This document shows positions 1 through 8,694 of a stretch of DNA of 64,000 bases, piece by piece. The notes below the pieces were generated by a model, which was not told the DNA's origin, made no database searches, and saw nothing but the letters and a program-made list of their open reading frames with translations. Position 1 is the stretch's first letter. Every line of letters begins with the position of its first letter. The position numbers and the translations under genes were made by a program. Location of the stretch: positions 264,745-328,744 of the forward strand of contig CAJTEE010000005.1 in NCBI GenBank assembly GCA_910575275.1. Reading direction: 5' to 3'. This DNA comes from Lachnospiraceae bacterium (GTDB lineage Bacteria; Bacillota; Clostridia; Lachnospirales; Lachnospiraceae).

Positions 1-19
1 TAGAGGAGGGAAGCAGCAA

Positions 20-616
20 ATGAATCGGATCGCAGATCTGTTTTTAACATTTGGCAGGATAGGCGCTTTTACGTTCGGGGGCGGATATGCCATGATTTCT
101 CTGCTTGACCATGAATGCGTTGAAAAGAAGGCGTGGCTGACGTCGGATGAACTGATGAACGTGACGGTGATTGCGGAATCGACGCCGGGACCGATTGCAA
201 TTAACTGCGCGACGTATACGGGATATAAGGTGGCGGGTATGAAGGGGGCCGTCTCGGCGACGGCGGGCATCATCCTGCCGTCATTCCTGCTGCTCTTTTT
301 CATCTCGAATTTTTTCGAGAATGTCCTGGAGGTTTCGCTGATCGCGAATGCATTCCGGGGAATCCGGATCGCCGTCGCCCTTCTGATTATACGGGCGGCA
401 GTCAAAATGATACAGAAAATGGTAAAAAAATCTCCGGATAAAAAAACACAGATCCCGATTCTCCTTCTGTTTTTTGGCCTCGTCCTGGGGATGAATTTTT
501 TGCATGTCCGTATTTCCACGATTTATTTAATTCTGTGCAGCGGGGCAGCTGGCTTTTTCCTGTTTGGCCTCTCCCGGGAAAAAGGACGCGGGGGAATGGA
601 CTATGATCCAGATTGA
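20..616 (+). CDS. chromate transporter family protein, short-chain subunit 1
   Basis: This is a membrane protein of 198 residues from the CHR family. The N-terminal GAFTFGGGYAMI glycine-rich segment and the ESTPGPIAIN motif are characteristic of the family, and four to five hydrophobic segments follow. Short members of about 200 residues normally work as a pair encoded side by side, and the next gene overlaps this one by 14 bases, as expected. An AGAGGAGGG site lies directly upstream of the ATG. In other bacteria CHR proteins export chromate, but the natural substrate of such pairs in anaerobes is not established. Confidence 0.88.
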   Translation: MNRIADLFLTFGRIGAFTFGGGYAMISLLDHECVEKKAWLTSDELMNVTVIAESTPGPIAINCATYTGYKVAGMKGAVSATAGIILPSFLLLFFISNFFENVLEVSLIANAFRGIRIAVALLIIRAAVKMIQKMVKKSPDKKTQIPILLLFFGLVLGMNFLHVRISTIYLILCSGAAGFFLFGLSREKGRGGMDYDPD

Positions 617-1157
617 ATTGTTCCTTTCCTTTTTGCAAATAGGTTTATTTTCTTTCGGCGGCGCATATGGGGCGATTCCGCTGATTCAGGAGGTCGTTGC
701 CGCAAACGGCTGGGCGGATGCAGAGATGTTTACGAACCTGGTCGCGCTCAGCGAGGCTACTCCGGGCCCGATCATGGTAAATATGGCCACGTATATCGGC
801 AGCAGACAGGCAGGGCTCTTTGGGGCGCTTTGCGCGACGGTCGGCGTTGTGCTTCCGTCGTTTGTGATCATACTGATTGTCACGGCCGTTTTTCAGAATC
901 TTCTGAAACGAAAAGGTGTGCAGGCAGTGTTAAAAGGGGTAAAGCCCTGCCTGATGGGAGTGATTCTTGCCACAGGTACGTATATGGTGTTCTCAAGCTG
1001 CACGACGGGCGGCTTGCCCTCGCTTGACCTGACCGCATGTATGATTCTTTTTATTTTGCTTGCCGCTATCGTTTTCTACCGCAAATTCAGAAAAAAAGAA
1101 GTTTCGCCGATTGCCCTGCTGATCGTCGCTGCGGTTTGCGGCTGTATGTTTTATTGA
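603..1157 (+). CDS. chromate transporter family protein, short-chain subunit 2
   Basis: Second half of the short-chain CHR pair, 184 residues from the ATG at 603. The frame is open further upstream from 564, but the protein homologous to its partner begins with MIQIELFLSF. It repeats the family signatures FSFGGAYGAIPL and SEATPGPIMVN. The overlap with the first gene suggests translational coupling and a hetero-oligomeric transporter in the cell membrane. The substrate is unknown. Confidence 0.87.
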   Translation: MIQIELFLSFLQIGLFSFGGAYGAIPLIQEVVAANGWADAEMFTNLVALSEATPGPIMVNMATYIGSRQAGLFGALCATVGVVLPSFVIILIVTAVFQNLLKRKGVQAVLKGVKPCLMGVILATGTYMVFSSCTTGGLPSLDLTACMILFILLAAIVFYRKFRKKEVSPIALLIVAAVCGCMFY

Positions 1158-1177
1158 GTTAGGAAGGAGAATCTGAT

Positions 1178-1735
1178 ATGTCTGGTATTTTTGACGAAAC
1201 GAATATGATGCGGGCTTTAAAACCGTATCTTCCCGAGGGGGAGAGTACAAAAGCGGGGATCCATGCCTGTGCAAATGAATCACACATAAGGCGTATTTTT
1301 TCAGGCGGCATCCTTGTGGGAAACACTCTGATTCCGTCGGAAAAGGGCGGCATGGTCAGAGTAAGCCGGTCTAAAGTGTCCACCTGCGACATCTATCTCG
1401 GTATTACCGATCATTACCTGGTGATGGCCGAATGTGAGGAGTGTAAACATTTTTATGAGTACGATGCCGATATTGATCCGAGAGTGGTGCCGGTAACGGA
1501 GGTTCATAGCGAGATTTCCCTGGATGAGATGGGCACTTGCTATCGTCTGGATGAGATCCGGCATTGCGAAATCAAGAAGGGGTGGATGGGTTCTGTTAAA
1601 TGTAGCCTTACGATGAAAAATGGGGATTTTTTCAGGCTCATGCTTCCCAAGCTGGGCGGGCTCGGCAAGGGCATGCCGCACCATACCCAATATCGGGATG
1701 AGATCATAGCCTGCCTGAGCGCCGTTAACACATAA
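1178..1735 (+). CDS. hypothetical protein with a probable PH-like fold
   Basis: A soluble protein of 185 residues with no signal peptide or membrane segment. The ATG has an AAGGAG site 7 bases upstream and lies 20 bases after the second chromate-transporter gene, so it is probably in the same transcript. The region from about residue 65 to 160 alternates short hydrophobic and charged stretches and ends in an FRLMLPK-type strand, reminiscent of bacterial PH domains. That resemblance is weak and I do not recognise the family. A hairpin follows the gene. Confidence 0.6.
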   Translation: MSGIFDETNMMRALKPYLPEGESTKAGIHACANESHIRRIFSGGILVGNTLIPSEKGGMVRVSRSKVSTCDIYLGITDHYLVMAECEECKHFYEYDADIDPRVVPVTEVHSEISLDEMGTCYRLDEIRHCEIKKGWMGSVKCSLTMKNGDFFRLMLPKLGGLGKGMPHHTQYRDEIIACLSAVNT

Positions 1736-1777
1736 AAGATAAGAGCCTGAAGGGCCTGAAATTTCAGGGGCAGCTAG

Positions 1778-1806
1778 GACCGTCGGTTAAGCCGGCGGTC
1801 TTGATT
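1778..1806 (+). terminator. probable Rho-independent terminator
   Basis: A 9-bp stem (GACCGTCGG with CCGGCGGTC, one G-T pair) and a 5-base loop are followed by a short T-rich stretch. It closes the chromate-transporter operon. The T-tract is short, so efficiency is uncertain. Confidence 0.55.
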
Positions 1807-1963
1807 TATGACGCAGGGGCCGACGGGAGCAGATTCAATATGGATTCTCCTAAAAATATGAATTTACTGTGTGTGTTCTACTTGATTTTATCGCGATCCT
1901 GCTTTAAAATAGCTTGTGCATGGGTTTGAGGAAACCCCAAAAGTAATATCAGGAGGTAGCTGC

Positions 1964-2326
1964 ATGCTCAAACGTATATTGGTAGTGGACGATGATGAAA
2001 TGAATTTGAAAAGGACAAAAATTATCCTGCAGAAGAATTATGATGTAATTCTTGCGGGATCAGGGAGAGATGCGCTTGATAAGCTTAAAAGCGAAAAAAT
2101 CGACTTGATCCTCCTTGATATAGCGATGCCTGTTATGGACGGTTTGGAGACCTTTAAACATATGAAAGAAGCAAACGTGAAGATTCCGGTTATTTTTCTG
2201 ACCGCGTCCGGTTATGAGGATGATGTGCGGGCTGCTATCGGTCTGGGCGCTATAAATTATCTGAAGAAACCGTTTTTTCCGGGCGAATTGCTGAAACGGG
2301 TTGCACTGGGGCTTGAGGGACAATGA
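1964..2326 (+). CDS. stand-alone response regulator receiver protein
   Basis: A single CheY-like receiver domain of 120 residues and no output domain. The start at 1964 is chosen because AGGAGG stands 8 bases upstream and the protein then begins MLKRILVVDDDE, the usual first strand with the acidic pocket. The phospho-acceptor Asp lies in LILLDIAMP, and the conserved Lys is in YLKKPFF. Its stop overlaps the start of the following hybrid kinase (ATGA), so the two are co-translated. It probably receives phosphoryl groups from the HPt domain of that kinase. Confidence 0.9.
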   Translation: MLKRILVVDDDEMNLKRTKIILQKNYDVILAGSGRDALDKLKSEKIDLILLDIAMPVMDGLETFKHMKEANVKIPVIFLTASGYEDDVRAAIGLGAINYLKKPFFPGELLKRVALGLEGQ

Positions 2327-4986
2327 GGGCGAAAGGACAGACCAGCATCCATCTTCTTCTGGCGAGTATTGTCACTATAGTCGGTGTGATGCTGATTCTG
2401 CTTACGATAGTGATGTCTTGGGAGCCGTGGATGGTTCCTGTTATTTTAATCGGCAATACCCTTGTGTGGATCCTTCATGTCACGAGGGCCGGTTCAGAAA
2501 CATTTTATGAAAATTTATGTGCCGGGCTTTTGATGGTGGGCTTTTTTTTCTTCGGAGTGCATAAAATGATTCTCTATGATATACCTGCCATGGCCTGTTT
2601 ACTGATCCTTGTGTTTTCCATGTTTGACAAAAAACGGCTGTTGTATATGACAGCCGCTTTGTATGTACTGGTGCTGCTGTATCACGTTTTTCTCCTGCAT
2701 ACCATTACATACGACATGGACGGACAGAGCGTGATCCGTTTGGGATTCGGGACAAGTGTGGTGGCGGGCGCGATGGTCATCGCCAGATACCGGCTAAACA
2801 GGCGGCTGGAGGCAAGAGAGAAATACGACAGCACCGTTGTGCAGCTGGAGAGAGCGGGACGGCAGAACGCGGATTTTTTGTCCAATGTGTCTCATGAGCT
2901 GAGGACACCGATTAACATGGTTCTGGGGATTAGTGAGGTCATATTGGAAAAAGACATTTCCCCGGATATCCAGGCGGATATGCAGTCCATCAAGCTGGCG
3001 GGAAAGAGGCTGTCCAATCAGATCAACAATATGCTTGATTATACAGAGATCATGGAAGGAACCCTGACTCCGGTAAAGGAGCCGTATATGGTTACTTCGG
3101 TTCTCAACGACATCATCACCATGACTGCCATGCAGAGCGGTAAACATCAGCTGGAGATGGTATTTGACCTGGATCCGAAGATGCCTGCGGTTCTCATCGG
3201 AGACGCGGAGAAAATTACCCATGTGATTAAAATTATTCTGGAGAATGCCCTTAAGTTTACAGAAGAAGGTGGCATTCATCTCTATATGGGATTTCGGCGG
3301 GAAAGCTATGGGATTAATCTGAGTATTGATATTTGTGATACGGGAATCGGTATGACAGAGACCCAGATCACCCAGATGTGTGATGATTTTTATCAGGCGG
3401 ATTCCGGCAGCAGCCGTTTTGCGGGCGGACTGGGGCTAGGGCTTCCGATCGCCCGGGGCCTGCTTCACGCCATGGACGGGTTTATCTATTTTGAGAGCGG
3501 GCAGCAGCAGGGAATGCAGGTTCATATCACCATTCCCCAGAGTGTGGAGGACGAGACCCCGGCTTTGGCAGTGTCCAATCCCGCGCAGATTTGTATTGCA
3601 TGTTATTTCAGACCGGAACGATATAGCAGCGATGAGGTCAGGAGATATTATGACCATATGATCTTGCATATGCTGGAGGGATTTGGTGTTGAAGGCTATC
3701 AGACTCATAATTTTGAAGGGCTGCTCAAGCTGCTGGGCAGCCACAGGGTAACCCATTTGTTTATCGCCCAGTCCGAGTATGAGGAGAACTGCCCTTATTA
3801 TGAGGGCCTGACAGAAAAACTTCGGGTGGTTGTGATTGCAGAACAGGAATTCATGCTGAGCAGAGACAGTCGGCTTTTGGTAATCCACAAACCGTTTTTT
3901 GCTCTTTCCGTGGTGAATGTGCTGAACGGTGAAGCAGAGGGAAATGATTTTAGAGAGGCTCAAGCAGCCGGCCGTAAGCCATTTACCTGTGCAGGGGTCC
4001 GGGGACTGGCCGTTGATGACGAAGCGATGAATCTGATGGTGGCCAAAGGAGTCTTGGGCAGCTACGGAATACAGGTGGATACCTGCCTGAGCGGGAGGGA
4101 GGCAGTGGAACGCTGTGCTTCCACCTACTATGATATTATTTTCCTGGATCATATGATGCCCGGCTTTGACGGCGTGGAGACACTAAAACAGATCCGTGAG
4201 CTCAACAATGGCATGTATAAGGACCTTCCGGTCGTCGCGCTGACCGCCAATACGATCAGCGGCGCGAGGGAAATGCTGCGGAATGAAGGCTTTACAGAGT
4301 TTATCCCAAAGCCCATTGAGCGGGCCGTTTTGGAGCGGGTACTGCGTAAGGTCCTGCCGGAAGACCAGATTCAATATGATGAACCGCCTATGTCATCGGA
4401 GGAACCGTCTGCATCATCGGACAGACTGGATGTGCAGCCAAAGGAACCGCTTGCATCGCCGGAGGCGTCACAAAAGGATATGGCCTGCCCGCCAGATGCG
4501 AAAGACGGGAAGAAAAAAAAGAAGCCCGTGCGTTCCGATATGGCTGTGGAGGAGAATGAGAATGAGAATGAGCCGCCCTCTTTGTACGGATCCCTTGCAA
4601 AAATTGGTGTGAATGTGCAGTTAGGGTTAGATTACTGCTGCGGGGAGGATGAGTTTTATATGGAAATGCTGCGTATGTTTTGTTCCCAGGCGGAAGAAAA
4701 GAGAGCAGAAATCATTTCCTTATATGAGGCAGCCAACTGGACGGATTATACAGTCAAGGTCCATGCGTTAAAGAGCACGTCGCTGACGATTGGCGCGGAG
4801 CGGCTGGCGGGACATGCAAAGCTTTTGGAGCAGGCCGGGAAGAAGGAAAATATCGCATATATCAGGAACAATCACCCCATGCTGCTGCGCCTGTATGCCC
4901 AGGTCTGTGAGACCATCAATAGATTTATAGGAGGTATGCCCGGAAGCTTGCAGGATCAGAAACAAAAAGATTCCGGGAGTACATAA
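2323..4986 (+). CDS. hybrid sensor histidine kinase with degenerate receiver, receiver and HPt domains
   Basis: A protein of 887 residues. Residues 1-150 hold about six membrane helices with no large external loop, suggesting sensing in or near the membrane. The HisKA domain has its phospho-accepting His at 191 (SHELRTP), and the ATPase domain has its N-box Asn near 308 and a DTGIG motif. Residues about 415-545 resemble a receiver but lack the phospho-Asp. A true receiver follows with Asp609 (FLDHMMPG). After a charged low-complexity linker comes an HPt domain with His814 (VHALKSTS). This is a complete BvgS/ArcB-like phosphorelay in one chain. It overlaps the receiver gene upstream, and the DegV-type kinase follows 27 bases later. 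Confidence 0.9.
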   Translation: MRAKGQTSIHLLLASIVTIVGVMLILLTIVMSWEPWMVPVILIGNTLVWILHVTRAGSETFYENLCAGLLMVGFFFFGVHKMILYDIPAMACLLILVFSMFDKKRLLYMTAALYVLVLLYHVFLLHTITYDMDGQSVIRLGFGTSVVAGAMVIARYRLNRRLEAREKYDSTVVQLERAGRQNADFLSNVSHELRTPINMVLGISEVILEKDISPDIQADMQSIKLAGKRLSNQINNMLDYTEIMEGTLTPVKEPYMVTSVLNDIITMTAMQSGKHQLEMVFDLDPKMPAVLIGDAEKITHVIKIILENALKFTEEGGIHLYMGFRRESYGINLSIDICDTGIGMTETQITQMCDDFYQADSGSSRFAGGLGLGLPIARGLLHAMDGFIYFESGQQQGMQVHITIPQSVEDETPALAVSNPAQICIACYFRPERYSSDEVRRYYDHMILHMLEGFGVEGYQTHNFEGLLKLLGSHRVTHLFIAQSEYEENCPYYEGLTEKLRVVVIAEQEFMLSRDSRLLVIHKPFFALSVVNVLNGEAEGNDFREAQAAGRKPFTCAGVRGLAVDDEAMNLMVAKGVLGSYGIQVDTCLSGREAVERCASTYYDIIFLDHMMPGFDGVETLKQIRELNNGMYKDLPVVALTANTISGAREMLRNEGFTEFIPKPIERAVLERVLRKVLPEDQIQYDEPPMSSEEPSASSDRLDVQPKEPLASPEASQKDMACPPDAKDGKKKKKPVRSDMAVEENENENEPPSLYGSLAKIGVNVQLGLDYCCGEDEFYMEMLRMFCSQAEEKRAEIISLYEAANWTDYTVKVHALKSTSLTIGAERLAGHAKLLEQAGKKENIAYIRNNHPMLLRLYAQVCETINRFIGGMPGSLQDQKQKDSGST

Positions 4987-5013
4987 AGAAAGACAGACAG
5001 GAGGAAGTACGGG

Positions 5014-7683
5014 GTGCTGAAAAGGTGGCTTGAAATTATTTTTGACCATAGGACGGGCATAAGAGAGCGTATGTTCCTGATCGCCACAGGGATCTGCATG
5101 GCCGCTCTGATAGCGATACTGCCTATGGGGAGAAGTCTTGTAAATCTGTTTATTTTGGTGATCAGCCTTGTCTGTATATCTGCCATTGTAAAGATTAGCC
5201 TCCGGAAGGGATGCATTCATTGCGGCGCTACGGCTATTACAATATTGCTTCTCCTTCTTTTCCCGATCAGCTTTTTTACGGCAGGGGGATTTTACAGCGG
5301 GATGCCGGAATGGTTTGTACTCTGCTTCATTTACATCAGCATAACACTCCAGGGAAGGAGGAAAGGAGTCTTTTTCCTGCTCTGCATGTTGGAAACGCTG
5401 TTTTGCTACTCTGCCTCCTTTTATTTTCCGGAATTCGCTGCACAGAATACGGAGGCTCGCTCCTTCTTTGATTCGGCTATCTCCGTGATTGCGGTGGGTG
5501 TGCTGACCAGCGTGTTGCTTATGTTTGTAACGCGGCTTTATGAAGAAGAAAATGAGCTATCCAGGCAGCAGAAAAAGGAGATTGAGGAGTTAAATAAGGC
5601 GGAGAATCACTTTTTTTCCAGCATGAGCCATGAGATCCGCACGCCGATCAACACAATCATCGGGTTAAACGAGATGATTCTGCGAGGGGATATTCCGGAG
5701 GATGTGGCGGAGAATGCCAGGAATATCCAGGGGGCCAGCAAAATTTTGCTGGCGCTGATTAATGATATCCTGGACCTGTCCAAGATTAAATCCAAAAAGA
5801 TGGAAATCATAAACGTTTCTTATGAGACAGGGGCTCTGTTCTCGGAGATTGTCAACATGATCTGGATCAAGGCCAGGGAAAAAGGGCTGGAATTCCGGCT
5901 CCATGTGGATTCCTCGATCCCCAGCATGCTCTGCGGCGACGAGGTACGCATCAAGCAGGTACTGATTAATCTGCTGAATAATGCGGTCAAATATACCAGC
6001 GAAGGCTCCGTCACGCTTTCCGTGCGGTGCGAACGGCTGGGGTTGAACCGGGTACGGGTCTGGTATTCCGTGGAGGATACGGGCCAGGGTGTGAAGAAGG
6101 AAAATATTCCTTATATTTTTAACGCCTTCAAAAGGGTAAATGAAGAAAAAAACCGTCATATTGAAGGAACCGGACTGGGTCTTAGCATCGTCCATCAGCT
6201 TGTGGAGCTGATGGGCGGAGAGATCAGCGTCAACAGTGTCTACACCAAGGGCTCCACCTTTTTAGTCATGCTGGAGCAGGATATTGTCGATGACAAGGCA
6301 CTGGGGAAATTTACACTGGATTCCCGGATCAGGCCCCGGGAGGGGGAGCGGTACAAGCAGAGCTTTGAGGCTCCAGAGGCCCATATCCTGGTAGTGGACG
6401 ATAACGAGATGAATCTGATGGTGGTGCGAAAGCTGCTTTCGGCCACAAAGCTCCAGTTGGATACGGCTTTAAGCGGTACCGAATGTCTGAGGCTGACTCA
6501 GACACGGCATTATGATGCGATTTTAATGGATCATCTGATGCCCGAGATGGACGGGATCCAGTGCCTTCACGCACTTCGTGCACAGCCAGGAGGCCTGTGC
6601 CAAAATGTGCCTGTGATCGCTCTGACTGCCAACGCAGGAAGTGATAACCAGCTTCTCTACCGGAAAGAAGGCTTCAGCGGCTATCTGGCAAAGCCGGTTA
6701 GTGGAGCCCTGCTGGAGGCTGCCGTTTTGAGTATCCTGCCGAAGGAGCTGGTTCGGCTCAGTGAGGAAGCAAGCCAGTCAGAGTCCGAAAAAGACGTACT
6801 GATCTTTGAGCAGACCCAGAGACAGTCTCTCATAGTTACCACAGACAGCGTATGCGATCTTCCGGAGTCTCTGAAGCAGAAGTATGGCATTGCCGTATGC
6901 CCCTACTATGTCTGTACGGATCGGGGACGTTTCTTAGATGATATTGAGCTGAAGGTAGACGAATTGCTGTTACACTTAGCCGAGGGAAAAAATGGCTTTT
7001 CTACGGCTCCCAGCGTAGAGGACTACGAAAAGTTTTTTGCGGAAAGACTTACAGAGGCGCAGAATGTAATCCATATCACCATGGCGAAGCATGTCAGCCA
7101 GGGATATAATAACGCCCTTGAAGCGGCGAAGTCCTTTGAAAATGTCACCGTTCTGGATTCCGGCCATCTCTCCAGCAGCATGGGCCTGGCGGTGCTGTAT
7201 GCGGCGGCCATGGTGGAGAACCATGCCAAAAAGACGGAGGTCGTAAATGCCGTGAAGAAGCTGAGGCCATACATTTCTTCTGCCTTTGTCATTGACAGCA
7301 CCCATATGATGTGCCAGGCAGGACGGATTTCTAAACGGACTCAGATTCTTTGTGACGCGCTGCTGCTGCACCCGGTAATTCTGCTCCGCAGCAGCAGAAT
7401 GGTTGTGGGCAGCATGGAGATGGGAAGCTTTGCCCATATGGCGAAAAGCTATATCCGGAAGACGCTGCTTAATCCCAAAAATATCGACCGGCGCATCCTC
7501 TTTATCACGTATGCCGGTCTGGATTCAAAAAGTCTTCAGTATATTCAGGAGCTGGTGCGGCAGTATTGTCCTTTTGAAAAGGTCTATTTGCAGAAGGCAT
7601 CTCCGGCCATTGCCAGTAACTGCGGCGTCGGTTCTTTCGGGCTGTTGTTTATGAAAAAACATGAAGCAGTTATTCAAATTTAG
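5014..7683 (+). CDS. hybrid histidine kinase with C-terminal DegV (FakB-like) domain
   Basis: A protein of 889 residues starting at a GTG with CAGGAGG a few bases upstream. Residues 1-180 form six or seven membrane helices. A short coiled region leads to the HisKA domain (His206, MSHEIRTPIN), the ATPase domain (DTGQG; GTGLGLS) and a receiver with Asp506 (LMDHLMPEMDG). Residues about 605-885 form a whole DegV domain: TTDSVCDLPES at its start, the STAPS loop, the DSGHLSSSMGLA serine motif, and a GVGSFG-like end. DegV proteins such as FakB bind fatty acids for phosphorylation by FakA. Joined to a kinase, the domain is likely a lipid sensor or lipid-bound output. There is no HPt domain here, so it may share the one in the preceding kinase. 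Confidence 0.88.
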   Translation: MLKRWLEIIFDHRTGIRERMFLIATGICMAALIAILPMGRSLVNLFILVISLVCISAIVKISLRKGCIHCGATAITILLLLLFPISFFTAGGFYSGMPEWFVLCFIYISITLQGRRKGVFFLLCMLETLFCYSASFYFPEFAAQNTEARSFFDSAISVIAVGVLTSVLLMFVTRLYEEENELSRQQKKEIEELNKAENHFFSSMSHEIRTPINTIIGLNEMILRGDIPEDVAENARNIQGASKILLALINDILDLSKIKSKKMEIINVSYETGALFSEIVNMIWIKAREKGLEFRLHVDSSIPSMLCGDEVRIKQVLINLLNNAVKYTSEGSVTLSVRCERLGLNRVRVWYSVEDTGQGVKKENIPYIFNAFKRVNEEKNRHIEGTGLGLSIVHQLVELMGGEISVNSVYTKGSTFLVMLEQDIVDDKALGKFTLDSRIRPREGERYKQSFEAPEAHILVVDDNEMNLMVVRKLLSATKLQLDTALSGTECLRLTQTRHYDAILMDHLMPEMDGIQCLHALRAQPGGLCQNVPVIALTANAGSDNQLLYRKEGFSGYLAKPVSGALLEAAVLSILPKELVRLSEEASQSESEKDVLIFEQTQRQSLIVTTDSVCDLPESLKQKYGIAVCPYYVCTDRGRFLDDIELKVDELLLHLAEGKNGFSTAPSVEDYEKFFAERLTEAQNVIHITMAKHVSQGYNNALEAAKSFENVTVLDSGHLSSSMGLAVLYAAAMVENHAKKTEVVNAVKKLRPYISSAFVIDSTHMMCQAGRISKRTQILCDALLLHPVILLRSSRMVVGSMEMGSFAHMAKSYIRKTLLNPKNIDRRILFITYAGLDSKSLQYIQELVRQYCPFEKVYLQKASPAIASNCGVGSFGLLFMKKHEAVIQI

Positions 7684-7690
7684 CGCCGGA

Positions 7691-7716
7691 TTACCCCACA
7701 GACATCTGTGGGGTAA
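7691..7716 (+). terminator. hairpin terminator after the kinase operon
   Basis: A perfect 11-bp stem (TTACCCCACAG with CTGTGGGGTAA) with a 4-base loop lies 8 bases after the stop codon. Only an A/T-rich stretch follows instead of a clear T-run. Confidence 0.6.
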
Positions 7717-7838
7717 ATTCATATGGGGCGGTTCGGTCTCTGTTCACAAACTGCCGGGGCAGGGTTGCATTTTCCCCTACCAGTGAGTATAATAAGATGC
7801 AGCAGGTTTCCTTGTTCCTGCCGGTATGGAGGGAGAGC

Positions 7839-8672
7839 ATGTACAGAGAGGATGCACGTTTTAAAGAGGTTTTATCCGCGGTCGGCGGGATGGTGGCCGG
7901 CCGTGATACGAGCCGGTTTAACGAGAAGGAATACCAGGCCTCGCTGGCGGCCTATACAGAGGAGCACAGAGGCGTTTTGGAAAAGCTGCAGGCGGTCTGT
8001 GCGGACTTCCCGGAGGAGGCCGAGGATGCGGTTCGGGAGGTCTCGGCGAGGCTGGTGGAGGAGATCGCAGAGGACGTGGAGAGCCCGGGCAGATACCAGG
8101 GATTTAACGCGAAGGCCCTGCGCCTTGACACCTGTAAAATGGTGCTTTTGACTTACGTGACGCCGGCCGTATTTAAAATGGGGCTTCCGATCAGCGAGCT
8201 GTTTAACAAAGGCCTGCACGACGCCTGGGTCCAAGCGCATCCGAAGGAGCCCTATGAGGTGGTGACGGAGGAGATGATCGCGGCCGGCTTCGGGCGGAGG
8301 TGGTATCAGTGCTACATCACGCAGGCCGCATGCATGTGCCTTGGGAAGGGCGATGACTGCCGCGAGCTGAACGCTTTCCGGAATTTCCGCGACACGTATC
8401 TGCGTGCGTGTCCAAACGGCGGGGAGCTGATTGCGGAATATTATAAAAATGCGCCGGAAATCGTGACCAGGATCCAGATGAGCGGCCATCCGGCAAAGGT
8501 GTATCGAGAGCTCTGGGAAACCTATCTCGCGCCCTGCCTGGCGGATATTGAAAACGGGCAGCTTGCGGATTGCAAGAAACGGTACACGGCCATGGTGCGG
8601 GAACTTGAAAGAAAATGGCTGGGCGGCGGGTCAGGCAGATCAGCCGCTTTGGGATCGGAAAAGCCGATTTGA
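7839..8672 (+). CDS. CFI-box C-terminal domain protein of unknown function
   Basis: A soluble protein of 277 residues. An upstream in-frame ATG exists at 7797, but the ATG at 7839 has a GGAGGG site at the right distance. The first 140 residues are acidic and helical and not recognised. From about residue 158 comes a pattern with CYIT, the charged GKGDDCREL turn, NAFRNFRDTYL, PNG and EYYKNAPEIV. It matches the domain annotated as CFI-box-CTERM in secreted and cytosolic bacterial proteins, whose function is unknown. The cysteine synthase gene starts 22 bases downstream, so the two are probably cotranscribed. Confidence 0.65.
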   Translation: MYREDARFKEVLSAVGGMVAGRDTSRFNEKEYQASLAAYTEEHRGVLEKLQAVCADFPEEAEDAVREVSARLVEEIAEDVESPGRYQGFNAKALRLDTCKMVLLTYVTPAVFKMGLPISELFNKGLHDAWVQAHPKEPYEVVTEEMIAAGFGRRWYQCYITQAACMCLGKGDDCRELNAFRNFRDTYLRACPNGGELIAEYYKNAPEIVTRIQMSGHPAKVYRELWETYLAPCLADIENGQLADCKKRYTAMVRELERKWLGGGSGRSAALGSEKPI

Positions 8673-8694
8673 CGGCAGAGAGGGAGGATGTGTA

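Noticed and set aside
3436..4152. Minus-strand open frame of 238 codons
   Set aside because: Antisense to the hybrid kinase with no family features; a by-product of codon bias.
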